From Stenocarpella maydis (lineage: Eukaryota > Ascomycota > Sordariomycetes > Diaporthales > Diaporthaceae), in contig NQMI01000024.1 of the NCBI GenBank assembly GCA_002270565.1, forward strand, positions 248,001-312,000: 64,000 nt of DNA. Reading direction: 5' to 3'. Positions within the stretch are counted from its first letter, which is position 1; every line of letters starts with the position of its first letter. Positions 36,065 to 47,294 of this stretch are shown here, one piece after another. The translations under genes and the position numbers were made by a program. The notes beneath the pieces were generated by a model that worked only from the letters and a program-made list of their open reading frames with translations, did no database searches and was not told where the DNA came from.

Positions 36065-37852
36065 CTAATACACATTGAGGCCCCGGACATTCTTCAGTCC
36101 CATTTTGCCGACGGTCTTCTTCTGTAGCTGAGGCACGCCCTGTGCACCGAGACCCTTGAGCGCGAATTCGTTTGCCTGTCGGACAAGCTCGTCGATAGTC
36201 CAGCCCATCTTGGTCCTAGCATCCTTGTAGTATCCGAGCCAGGCCTGGTAGACTTTGGTCTGTTTCTCAGGTTCCATGCGCGAAGTGAAGGAGGTGATGT
36301 CGCCGCTGGCACCCAAGTCTGGCGGCGTCTCGTTCAAATTCATGCCCTTCAGAACGTTCCTCGGGAAGAAGGATTCATGAGAGGTGAGGACCAGAGTGCC
36401 GTGGCCGTCAGCGCCGGCTCGAGCAGTCCTACCCAGTCGGTGGATGTAAGACTCCCTGTCCATGGGCAAGCCCACCTGGAACACGTTGGAGATGGCAGGG
36501 AAATCTATTCCACGGGCGACCACATCGGTCGCACAGAGTATCCCGTTCGAGGCTGTCCGGAACTCATCGGTAATCTTGGTCCGCTTGCCCTGCGACAGGC
36601 GCGAGTGAAGTGCGCAGATAGGCGGTAAGTCTCGGAATGTGCCGAGAACATCGGCGTAGAAGTCGACTAGCGCTGCCGTTGGGGCAAAGACGATGGCTTT
36701 GAAGTTGGCCTTGCCGACCCTCGCCATCTCCTGGCGAAGGGCTCCAACTACACCAGCTGCCACATCAGAGAACTCTGGGACGATGGTGACGTGCTGGGGA
36801 ACGCGGTCGTGGGTTTGGGCCTCGCCTTCGGGGATGGTCGAGACGAACTGGTACCCATCGGCGAGAACCAGGCTGGCGAACTGTTGCACATGAGGGGCAA
36901 TGGTGGCGGAGAACAGCATGCCTTGACGCTGGGACGTCTTTTTATCCGCGAGAAGACTGACAATCTTCTGCAGTTCCCTGAGGAAGCCCATGTCCAAAAG
37001 GCGGTCGCACTCGTCCAGGACCAAGCTTTGGAGCGACTGCATCTTGGCTCGGATGACGCCGTCTTCCTGCGTCAGATGATCGTGCAGTCTCCCTGGGGTG
37101 GCGACGAGAATGTCACAGCCACTGCGGATCAGTCTTGTCTCAGCTTTCATGTTGGTGCCACCGATAGCAGTGCACACCTTGTACTGTGGGAAGCGCTGCA
37201 GCAGCTGCTTCGCCTCTTCCGCTATCTGCAGAGCAAGCTCTCGCGTCGGGGAAATGACGAGCAGGCATGGAAGCCTTGCGGGAAGGGGTTTATTATTATG
37301 GACCAGCTTTTGAATGACAGGCAGGAGGAAGGCCACCGTCTTTCCGGTTCCAGTCTTGGCTTGGGCAAGGACGTCTCTGCCGGAGAGCAGAATAGGCAGG
37401 GTTGCCGCCTGGACAGGTGTCATATGCTCGAACTTGAGGTCTTCGGCGATGGTCTTGAGCAGCGTGGGGTGGATCTGGTATTGCGCAAGGTCGTCAAATC
37501 TTGAGAGACCTGTCGTGTCGGCAGCGGTGGCAGGAGGAGGGGAAGCCGGCGGGACGACAGCCTTCTTTGGCTGGGCGGGTGAGCGCCTTGCCTGGGATGC
37601 TTGCTGTGATGAGGATGCAGGAGACGAGGAGAATGCTGCATTATCGCTTGGGCGGTAAGGGTGTCTTCTGTTCTGTCTCTTCCGACCTCCCCTGGCAACA
37701 GATGCATTGTTGTTGCCTGTCGAGTTGGAGGCCATGATTGTCGAGAACGAGCGCGGTCCTTGGAAAGGACGAATACGCCGAGTAATAGGTGGTGCGAGTA
37801 TTGCTGGTTGCAGTCTCGGGAGATAGCAGGCAGACAAAAGATTTCGAGACAT
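36065..37852 (-). CDS. DEAD-box RNA helicase, mitochondrial Mss116 type
   Basis: Single exon, 595 aa, ATG at 37852. The first 40 residues are rich in Arg, Leu and Ser without acids (MSRNLLSACYLPRL...ITRRIRPF), as in a mitochondrial presequence. Motifs in order: Q motif FEHMTPVQ (141-148), motif I AKTGTGKT (165-172), Ia PTRELAL, Ib TPGR, motif II DECD (280-283), motif III SAT (315-317), motif V DVVARGIDF and motif VI HRLGRTARAG. Motif II reads DECD, not DEAD; the catalytic acids are kept. Mss116 and its relatives help splice and fold mitochondrial RNA. Ortholog status is inferred from the presequence and the C-terminal style. Intact and intronless, so it stands out among damaged neighbours. 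Confidence 0.87.
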   Translation of the reverse strand: MSRNLLSACYLPRLQPAILAPPITRRIRPFQGPRSFSTIMASNSTGNNNASVARGGRKRQNRRHPYRPSDNAAFSSSPASSSQQASQARRSPAQPKKAVVPPASPPPATAADTTGLSRFDDLAQYQIHPTLLKTIAEDLKFEHMTPVQAATLPILLSGRDVLAQAKTGTGKTVAFLLPVIQKLVHNNKPLPARLPCLLVISPTRELALQIAEEAKQLLQRFPQYKVCTAIGGTNMKAETRLIRSGCDILVATPGRLHDHLTQEDGVIRAKMQSLQSLVLDECDRLLDMGFLRELQKIVSLLADKKTSQRQGMLFSATIAPHVQQFASLVLADGYQFVSTIPEGEAQTHDRVPQHVTIVPEFSDVAAGVVGALRQEMARVGKANFKAIVFAPTAALVDFYADVLGTFRDLPPICALHSRLSQGKRTKITDEFRTASNGILCATDVVARGIDFPAISNVFQVGLPMDRESYIHRLGRTARAGADGHGTLVLTSHESFFPRNVLKGMNLNETPPDLGASGDITSFTSRMEPEKQTKVYQAWLGYYKDARTKMGWTIDELVRQANEFALKGLGAQGVPQLQKKTVGKMGLKNVRGLNVY

Positions 37853-37864
37853 GAGACAGGATGG

Positions 37865-37903
37865 GGAAAGAGGAAGAGGAAGAGGAAGAGGAAGAGGAAG
37901 ACT
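37865..37903 (+). repeat. GAGGAA hexamer repeat at the 5' end of the helicase gene
   Basis: About six copies of GAGGAA on the plus strand, read as CTTCCT in the leader of the leftward helicase gene. It starts only about a dozen bases from its ATG. Likely a core-promoter or leader pyrimidine tract prone to length change. Confidence 0.7.
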
Positions 37904-38482
37904 CGTCTGTTTGAAAGGGGGGGCGACTCGGGATAGCTGTGTTTTGGCGCTCGGTTGGCAAAAGAAGTAAGAAATGCGATTTTAAGCGCAGGGAAAGTTG
38001 CTTATCGATAAGACTGATTGCGTTTCTCTTCAGGGTTCAAAATCCCTGCAACTTGTCTCCACCAGGACCACCACCAATAGAATCAGTTCCAGCCAACATC
38101 AAATGTACTCAGGTATTAAATGTTTTTGTAAAGAAATCGGATATTTGCACCTGCAAAACGGATGGTACAGCACCAATTGTGCCACCCAAAATCAATTGCA
38201 TCTCAAAATTGGATACAGATCAATGGTCTGCACGGGTAGTATAAGTTCGATGGTTAGTTCAAGTTGTAGGTGTACTGTCCGTTCTGCAGGAACATCCGGC
38301 TTCTTCATAAAAGTCTGCCTTAATACCTACTCCGCCCATTTCTTCCTTTCCGTCGTCTCTCAATTGTGCGTTTTTGCCCGGCACAAGCATGTGCATTATA
38401 CCTCTTTTCGCTCGGTCCGCGGTACTCTATCAGATCAAGTACCGCAACGTTGTCCCGGTGACAAAGTCGACCGAGTTGACAA

Positions 38483-40673
38483 TTAATGCCGAAACCTGAA
38501 ATCCAGTCTTTTATTGCCATGATCAGTCGTATTTTCAAGATAATCCAGCCGTTCATCTTCTGTCAAGGCATTCCATCTCTTGTCTCTTTGTTTGTTTCGG
38601 ACAATGTAGTACGTCTTGGTCAGAAAATACAAGACAATGTTCATACAGCACACAGCCAGGAGCTGTCTGTTCCCCCGTTTATACAACGGCTTATCGTCTG
38701 TTATGACGGTTAGCTCTAGTTCCTCCTGCCACCGGCCTGTGTTAAGACATACCTGCACGGTAAATATTACTGCTGATTATCCCTCCGGCCTGGACGAACA
38801 TGTTGTAGCAGGCAGCAGACACGGTCCTAGACCGAACGGCATTGGAATTCCGAGAGTTCCATCCCACCTGGATTGGATGGGCGTTCGGGTAGACGAGCAA
38901 GACAACCAGTACCGCGTATAAAGCCCATCTGTCGATAGCCGCCAAGTTGAGAACAACCAGACAGATGAGCAGCGGCAGTGCCCATATCTGACCGAGCATA
39001 GCCGTGAAAGTAAGCTCGTTCCAACTTTCAGCCAGATATGTCAAGACGAGCATCGAGACGACTGTCGTACCATTAGAAGTGTATCCATTGTTCATGACAA
39101 GGGGGCAACTTGCTATGGCCAGCATAGTACGGTATGGTCAACAAATTGGTCTGAAACGTGTCAAATCCGAGTCCCTTTAGAGTCAATGTCAAGTATTGAG
39201 TCTGGGGCGTCATGGGGATCTGGAAGGTCAGCCCCAGAATATATAGTGGCCTGAGGATCTGTCAGTATTGTGTCGCGACAGCGTTTGTGTCACTGATACA
39301 TCTTACCAGAGATCGAAGTCCTTCAAGCTCTGCCACAGCAGCCCCGGTGTTACTGGCTCCCGATTGTGCATATTGCTCTTTGATGGATCCTCTCGGAGAA
39401 CCCTGTTGACAATAATCGTTTGCTCCCTACCCGAGTCCAATAGTCAGAATTCGTCGTGAAAAAATGCCCAATTAGAGGCAATGACGCACCTCTCGTCGAA
39501 CCAGCCATTCTTTCCCCGAAACCAGCTGGCTGTCTGGCATGGCCCTGCGGGCATAAGGCCGAAGGCAAGCAAGCCGACCACAAGCGTGAAGAGGCCCTGC
39601 AAGGTGTCAGCCACCACATCGCGTTCGTTATACAGCACAAATACAATAAAATATCAAGGCACAAATTTTTTACCTCGATCAAAAACAGCCACCTCCATCC
39701 GGCCTGCCCGGCGACGCCTCGCATGTGAAGAAGGCCGTAGGCCAGAAGAGCCGACAGAATATCAGCGATACTCATGCCGGCCCAAAACCAACCCAGTCTG
39801 ATGGAGAGCTCGTGGTGTTTGTAGAAGTATGAAAGATATAGGATCACCTGTGGCGTTGTCAGTTGTGAATTCGATCTCAAGGTGATAGGCCTTAGTCACT
39901 CACGTCAGGGATAAATCCACCTTGGAGTATTCCGAGGAGGGCCCTGCAGGCGAGGAATGACTCCCTGCCGCTGAGCCAAAATTGAGTAGCCGCAACAATA
40001 CTCCAAAGAGTCAGTTGCATAGGGATCCACCTGTCCGGGCCCATCCATTTGGACACAAGCTGCGAAGGAAGCTCGGAACAGAGAAACGCGAGCTTGAATA
40101 CGGTGTTTCCAAGGTTATAATCTGGCTGGAGATCAGTCTTCCGGGTGCTAATAGGGTTGAGACAATATAGCACACCGTTTGTTGAGAGGTTCAAGTCACC
40201 AAGGAAACTGTCGGTCAGAGCTTGTGCAAGATTCGCCCGGTCAATCTCCAGTGCCATAAACATAACAACTGCCCATAGCATAATCCTGAGATCAATCTTC
40301 CGGATTAGGCTATTCTCTTCGGCCCAGGTCCACCGCGCCGAAGGATCAAATCGGTGGTAATTTTCCCTAATTCGGTTCAGTTTCACCACTGGCCTCGTGG
40401 TAGGACTTGATCAATTGCTACGTACCAGTCCGACCTAGGGTGGTATTTCTCTGCGGTTTCGGGATCATCAAAAACGCTCGGAAGCGTGGCGATTGCATCG
40501 GGATCGTAAGATTTTGACCTTTGCCAAAAGAACTGCCTCCTCTGAACGGATACCCCGAGTGCCAGCCCCGTCGGTAAGGACGTAGTTGATGTCAAAGGCT
40601 CATCTTTTCCACTCCCGTCAGAGTTGGCTCCTTTGTTAGGGACTGGGTAGCTTCTCGTGAGGACTGTAGCCAT
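38483..40673 (-). CDS. MFS permease of the Dal5 / allantoate-sulfonate type, one unresolved join
   Basis: Exons: 40673-40426, 40366-40176, 40121-39904, 39847-39674, 39596-39490, 39426-39307, 39250 to about 39100, then to 38753, and 38697-38483. Introns are 54-77 nt with good borders. Family blocks: [89 protein letters not shown] and [19 protein letters not shown]. Near 39,080-39,126 the frame slips by one base between [11 protein letters not shown] and [12 protein letters not shown], and no splice pair restores it, so a frameshift or base error is likely. Dal5-family members carry anions such as allantoate, nicotinate or sulfonates. The gene is head to head with the TauD dioxygenase at 42261. 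Confidence 0.72.
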
Positions 40674-42260
40674 TTTACTTTGTCGCAGGGAAATCAGTAC
40701 TTTGCCGGTGCCTACATATTTTACCCGAGAGCAATAAGTATCACGTCTCTCCCGTGATATTTATAGCAAGTAGGTGCTTGACACGACGATTATCCGATAG
40801 ACTAAGTCTTCAGACGACAAATCGCGGGCATTAAAGTCCCCCACGTAGGAGCGTGGTTAGCTGGAGCTGATGCCTGTTAGCTGAGGTTTATCGATGGCGA
40901 CGAAAGTCTCCATAATCACGACAAGCGACAGGATACGTGCACGCGTGCCCACACACCCGTCCGCCGATGCCGCCTCTGTATGGGATGCATGGTTCTGACC
41001 GAGGCCTGGATCTTGTCCCGGCTATCGCTGCCGGCTACCAAGGTTGTGTGATGGCTGCAGTGCTCTGTATTTGGTTTTTATCGCCCAATCCTGTCCTGGA
41101 TAGCCACCTCTGGATGGGCCAGACCCAAGGGTCGGCGCATGGAGAATGCAAACTAATCATGATGGCCACAGGCACTGCTCAAAACGAGAACGACTTGCAG
41201 CAAGATCAGCAGGAAAAGATGTCTTGGTCTTGGCATACCACAAGTCAACCTCTACTGCCATTACTTAGGGAAACCGTGGGGGTATCCAGTTTTCAATCAC
41301 TCTTGTCCATCTTCATGTGAAATATGTTGCTCAGGCTTATCATCTAATTGGAGTACTGTGCTGCACTCATTCTTCCCGTTATGGCGGGTTGGTGCTTGGC
41401 GCGATGGCGCTATTGCGTGATGACCTCCGCGTATGTCGACCTCGCCATCCCCTCCAGCCCTCCCTCCTCCATCAGGTATGGCCAATCATCCTAGAGCCAG
41501 AGATAGAGGCGTTGCCTTTTTGCCGAATTTTCGAGAGCTGTGCGTTATCTTGGGTTTCCACATTGGCGTTCCCCAGATTTTGTTCTGCATTGATCGAAGG
41601 AACTGACAGTGGACTCCACATGCGTCCTCCTGGTGAGGACGTATATTGACATGAATGCAACTCCGAACAGACAACAAAAAATAGTACGCGATTAAACGGT
41701 ATTCCACGCGAACTTGTGCTATCTCCATGAGCTTGGGAATACTGTAGTTCGTGAGCTGAAAGATTGCCGACAGCACCTCCAGAAATTCGAATCATCCCAA
41801 TTTTATGCAAGATTGTCGTGCTTTCTCTCCATGCTTCCAACCCAGTCACACGGCATTGACCCCACGCGGTACGACTGCTCTTGATTGGGTTGATTGATCT
41901 GAGATGGTTGCATGAACAAGACGACTCACACTTCCACCTCTGCAAACGAACTCGAAGCACGGAATTATGAGGCTGCCTTCCACCATTCGAGCTGATTGAA
42001 TGTTTGCAAGGTCTAGCCTGAGCTACTTTGAGCTCAGACCCTTGGGCATACTAGTATGTATACACTGCCGGATCACAGCGATACCCAGGAATTTTGAGCA
42101 GGTTCCGAGACTTGCGCTCACCCATATCTGCTCTGTATGCCCATGTCATATCTCGTGTGTGATTATTCAGGCCCATACTCTGGTAGATACAAGACACCAT
42201 TAGTCGATCACCAATCCCAACATTATCTTCTGTTCTCTTCCAATTCCATACTTCCTCAAC
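40674..42260. other. Divergent intergenic region, 1.6 kb
   Basis: It separates the two head-to-head genes and should hold both promoters. Short frames on the minus strand (41480-41960) have protein-like composition but no recognisable domain; they may be remnants. Confidence 0.5.
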
Positions 42261-43646
42261 ATGGCCCCGTCCGCCATCGACGTTGACACGCCTGTCCGGT
42301 CCAAAGCGGAGCACCAGAAGCCGCTGAAACTGTCGGGGGCTCTGGAGCCATATGAGTCCTTTGATGTCACTCCTGTTATTGGTAGAGAGTTTCCCAAGGC
42401 CAATCTCGTAGACTGGCTGGAGGCTGAGAGCTCCGACGAGCTGCTGAGAGACCTGGCCATCACAAGTAGGTCGCAATAAATCGTGAGCCAGTGCCCGAAG
42501 CCGCTGATAGCAAGCCCATAGTCTCGCAACGTGGTGTGGTGTTCTTCCGTGCCCAAGACGGCCTCACCAATGATCTCCAGAAGAAGCTAATCCTGCGGCT
42601 CGGAGAACTGACTGGGCGTCCCAAAACCTCTGGGCTTCACATCCACCCTATCCTCAATGACTCTCGAGAGCTAGGCGGCAATGACAAGGAAATCTCCACA
42701 ATCAGCTCTGTGCAGCATGGCAAGCTGTACAAATGGGAGACGGCGGATCAGCTCAGCGCCAAGAAACAGTACAGTGCCCAGTGGCACTCCGATATTGCTT
42801 TTGAGCCGGTGCCCGCCGATTACACCTCGCTGCGCTTGGTGGAGCTCCCCGAGACAGGTGGCGGTAAGTGCGACGACGAAGCCCAACTGTGGCTTCTGGT
42901 CCGTCGAACTCAGAATTTCAAGACGCTCACGCGGAACAGACACGCTCTGGGCCTCGGGCTATGAGATCTACGACCGCATCAGCGAGCCATACCAGAAGTT
43001 CCTGGAGGGGCTGACCGGGACCTTCGCTCAGCCGTACTTCAAGGAGGTCGCCGAGAAAGGCGGCTTCGAGCTATATGGCAAGCCCCGCGGCGCACCGGAA
43101 AACGTCGGGCTCGACCTCAAGGCAATCCACCCGGTCGTCCGCACCAACCCGGTCACTGGATGGAATAGTATCTTCCCAGTTGGCGGCCACGTGAAATACA
43201 TCAACGGCGTGACGCAGGAGGAGAGTGACCACCTTCTGCAGTGGTTCCTTGACCTAGTCTACAAGAACCACGATCTCCAGGCCAGGTTGAAGTGGCAGAA
43301 TAAGAACGACATCGGTTCGCTATCCTCTTTTTCTGCTCCTCTGATTAGAAATTCCGGAACTGACTTCGGGACAGCTATCTGGGACAACCGCAGCGTTTTC
43401 CACACTGCAACATTCGACTATAACGGCCTGGGTAACCGCTTTGGCAATCGAGCGGTCGGGCTTGGAGAGTAAGTTTCCTGCGATTCGTAACATTATTATT
43501 CTCCTGGAAGCACTTTTGCGAGAGCAGATTATTCGTACCGTAGTCCCATACTTTGCTAACCTACAGGGCGTAATTCTAGGAGGCCTTACTTCGATCCAGA
43601 GAGTTCCTCAAGACGTGTGGCTTTGGGTATACCTTTCGTGCAGTAG
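42261..43646 (+). CDS. TauD-type alpha-ketoglutarate-dependent dioxygenase
   Basis: Five exons (42261-42465, 42522-42863, 42940-43314, 43375-43468, 43580-43646) give 360 aa, all in phase. The Fe(II) ligands of the family are visible: His157 and Asp159 in QYSAQWHSDIAFE, and His317 in SVFHTATFDY. An arginine that could bind 2-oxoglutarate follows (R329 or R333, in GNRFGNRAV). Fungal relatives such as Jlp1 release sulfite from taurine and other sulfonates; others act on different small acids, so the substrate is inferred. The third intron (43315-43374) is 60 nt, has no stop and an unusual GTTCGC donor, so a 380-aa form with 20 extra residues just before the last iron ligand could be made. Complete and apparently functional. 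Confidence 0.85.
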
Positions 43647-44466
43647 TAAGTGTCCCAAGCAAATATGTGGTGCCGCGAACGAATCTCCGTTACGCGGGCT
43701 TTGCCATGTCAGAGGATTTCACCTAGAATGGCTACAAGGTCGCTTTTTTGTTCTTTCAATTTTTTTCTTTCAAAAAACACACAAGCAAGGCTCGGAAGTA
43801 TACATGTTCAGGATTTTCAAAATCTGAGGGAGTGAATCTGTTGGGAAGGGTTCTACGATTTTCGTTCATCCATCACTGTCGAGGATCCAGCGGAGTGATG
43901 AATTTTGGAGATCCAGAAATGATTTAAAATGCCGAGAGCCATGATATCATATCATTGTATGTACTTGCTTCGGACCATGCCTTCATCTTGGAAGGTTCAA
44001 TGAGATCGTGGTACCAATCAAGGCCCAACGGAAAGAGATCATGCATGTGTATTTAAGTACCACATCCTCTTGACATACCGTGAAATAAAATCCCATCAGG
44101 CTGTGAAAGGCTGATCAGAAATAAGCTCATAATGTAGGTGGTACCAGACCTCAGCTCCTTGTTTGTACAAGGAAACATGAATGAACCGTGCAGCCAAATT
44201 TCAGTAGAGATGCATATAAACTCGGCGGAGGCATGTGACAAAGAAGAACGAAAGCTCAAATCCAAAGCCAATCTCTCTTCGAATAACGTGACAAGAACCA
44301 CATTGTAAGACATCATTTGAAATGTTTGCCGACCTCAGGAGCCAGTCCCGCTCGAACATCAACTGGCTTGCGTGCTAGATATCGCCGTTGTCGAAAGGTG
44401 CACAGCTCCGAACATTCTGCGGGGTCAATATTCAGAATTTTAAATTCCTGTTATTTATTTCTATTC
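43647..44466. other. Intergenic, 0.8 kb, converging genes
   Basis: AT-richer, and holds the 3' ends of the dioxygenase and permease genes. No gene is supported. Confidence 0.6.
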
Positions 44467-46398
44467 TCAGTTTCTGTTAATTAAGCCCCGCGGCGATGTG
44501 TAACAGTTGCGGCCATGTAGGAAGTAGTATAACATCGCAAAGCCCATGCTTCCGCAAAACATGACCGAGTTCCAGTTCATGGTCTCTGGTGTAACCTGAG
44601 GCGAGATTGGGAAGAAAATAAAAATCCAAACCACAACCAGAAACAAAATAGCACCAATATTGATGAAGATCCCCATAAAACCAAGAGACCACCGGCGATG
44701 AGGAAGCGGCCCCTTGAAGCGACGCATTACCAGACAGATGAATGAGATGATGTAAGTGCCCAGCAGCGCACTGATACAAAGTGACGCTATGGCGTCGAAC
44801 GCGACTGTGGAGCCAATGCTGATCAGTGATAGTATCGCTGTGCCCATAAAGGTCATCAAGATCGCGTTGAGAGGTATGTTCCAGCCGGGCTTAATGTAGG
44901 CTATGAATTTGGAGAACGGAAGGCCGTTATCTCGTGCAAAAGCCCAAGTTTGACGGGAAACCGTGGCCAAGGTAGAAATGCACGCCGACGTCGTGTTGAC
45001 AATCAGGAGCCCCGTCATAATAGAAGTGCCCGAGTAGCTCTGTGTTCTGTGCTATTTGTCAGCTCAATGTTACAGGGCGTCAGACCAGAACTGGCGGAAG
45101 ACGATCCATGAAATTAGAAGGAAAGGCACGGGTGCAAAGCAGCTTCATACTCACACATCAAAGAAGACTTGTATAAAAGGGAATCCTGTGGGAGAATATA
45201 TGATTTCCTCAGCGTCTCCCATGGTGAAGCAGAATGTAATGATCATGACGAAACCCATACTGCCGTTCACAGCTGCTGCCCACATGACTGCTCTGGGAAG
45301 TACCAATGACGCGTCTCTGATCTCCTCAGCCATGTGTACTGCGGAGTCGGCTCCCACCAGTGTGTAGATTGGGGAGAGAAGACCGATAAAGAAGCTCAGG
45401 CCCTTTGTGTCCCATCCGCCAAGGTTTAAAAACTCGGTGAACACGCGGGATGGACTGTTTAGCGGTGCTAAGACCCAAAGTGGAAACAGAACCCCGGCGA
45501 AGCCCAAGATATGGATGCAGAGAACCATGCCTTGGATCATGGGGAGCCGTCTTGCCAGGATTGTGTTGAATACTATACAAAATGCTGTTATTGCGATGGC
45601 AAGTAGAGTACCATGCCACATCCTGAAGACGTATTGCGGTTGCGTGAGGATGAGAAGGCCCTGTATCATAGTTCCAGCAAGGAAAGCCAAAGAGGTCAGG
45701 CCGACTTGCCATCCAAGGACTGAGATCCATCCTAATGCGGTGTACAGATCAGTTACTATGGATTCAATACCATCAAATAAAGCTGACCTACCAACCGTAT
45801 AACTCAGAAATTTCTGTGTCCTTTCAGGTGCAAACTCAGAAACCCAATGGTACTGGAACCATATTTAGCCATTAAAATTTGTGGCGCATCCGTAAACTCG
45901 AGCTAGGGAATATGGGCATACATACCTGGCCTCCTGATGTTGGAGATATCGAGGCCATCTCTGATACTGAGGCAAATACTAACAAGTATCCGAGCCATGT
46001 TGCCAAATAGCCCCATATGAGACCTGCAGGGCCTCCATTTAGAAGACCAAAAGAAATTGTCCTATGATGCCTCTATAATCAGATGCGTGCTGCTTTGGCT
46101 GCCGTTCTATTAGGAGACTAACATCAGAGAGATCTCCCACGTGCTCATCAATGTGCAAGCAAACCCCAGGGTTGAAATGAAGTGGAAATTGCGCTGTTCA
46201 AGTTGTGAGCAAACTTTAGCACTACAACTTAGTTTAGGAATCGCTTCGTCTTTTACTGACGTTTAACTCCTGAGTACGTCCTAGATTTGCCATGTCATGT
46301 GCATCTTGCGAAATTCTCTCCTCATCGGAAAGCCTGCGTAACTCAACAGCCGTCAAAGGCCTGCCAGCATCTTCTACCGTAAAAGGTTTTCCTCTCAT
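44467..46398 (-). CDS. APC-superfamily amino-acid / GABA-type permease
   Basis: Six exons (46398-46261, 46193-46123, 46061-45926, 45852-45792, 45731-45155, 45046-44467) join in phase to 520 aa. I start at the ATG at 46398; an alternative start further upstream would need TTG. Family landmarks: NFHFISTLGFACTLMSTWE (TM1), GGPAGLIWGYLATWLGYLLV (TM2), SEMASISPTSGGQYHWVSEFAP (the loop typical of fungal GABA/choline permeases), SVLGWQVGLTSLAFLAGTMIQ, and DSAVHMAEEIRDASLVLPRAVMW in the middle. Twelve hydrophobic segments are expected. It probably imports an amino acid, GABA or choline at the plasma membrane by proton symport; the substrate cannot be read. Intact. Confidence 0.85.
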
Positions 46399-47294
46399 TT
46401 TGAAACTGAATGTCCAGGGCACATCAATCAAGGAGGACGAGGTGAATGGTTGGGTAGCAAGGACATGTCATCCAGGCGGATCCTTTGTGTGGTCAAGCGC
46501 GTGAACATGTGAAATAGGAACCAGGGAAGCGCCTGGAACTTAAAGCAACAAGCCTGCGTCGGCTGTAGCGTTCCAAAGCGCAAACGGGAACCCGGTGACA
46601 CGGACATCAGCTGTAAGGTTAAGTTCTGGGCAGCTGGGCTAGTAACCGAAAGAGCGCCGCCGGTTATGTCTTACGTCGGGCAGCTGGCACTACCTAGGTA
46701 CTTGATTATGATATTTATTAGGCCAAGTTTTAGTCGCGTTCGGATCCCCTCTGTGGCCAGGTGAAGCCTGTGCAACCAGCAGTCATGTGTCCAAGCTCCA
46801 AGCTACTAGTAGAGGCAAGCGCTTTGGGGCTTCAGCTCCCGATAGAATATCACTCCCGATCATTTCACGCACAATGACCTGCTCCTGTCTTCCTCCGATT
46901 GTGGCTTCTTCTATCTCCGCCACGGGATCACATGGAGGGGCAGCCCCGTACAAGCCAAAAGCCATATCTGCCGCCGCAGCCCCAATTGTCGATGAGATAC
47001 GCAAACCGAGACATCCCTGGTACGACAGGTCTATTGGTCTGCTTGTAAACGCATGTGACTAAATGCGCCAGACCTTTCAGAATAATCTTCTCGGCGTCGG
47101 CCTTCGGTTTGCCTCAGCAAATTACTCTAATGCAACCACAATGAGGAAAGACGCAGCAGAAACAGTCGGGCGTATCCTCAGATTTCGAAGTTGAGATTCT
47201 GGTGGCTAAGTCGGAGAGAACTAAATGTTCGGTCGAATCCAAAGACGAGATCCCTTCGAGAATTTGGAAGCTTCTGCCCTCGGTGCCGCATCTC
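46399..47294. other. Divergent intergenic, 0.9 kb
   Basis: Upstream DNA of both the permease (leftward) and the second PTH11-like gene (rightward). No separate gene is seen. Confidence 0.55.

Noticed and set aside
41472..41960. Possible transcription-factor remnant
   Set aside because: Protein-like composition but no zinc-cluster or fungal-TF motif could be read.
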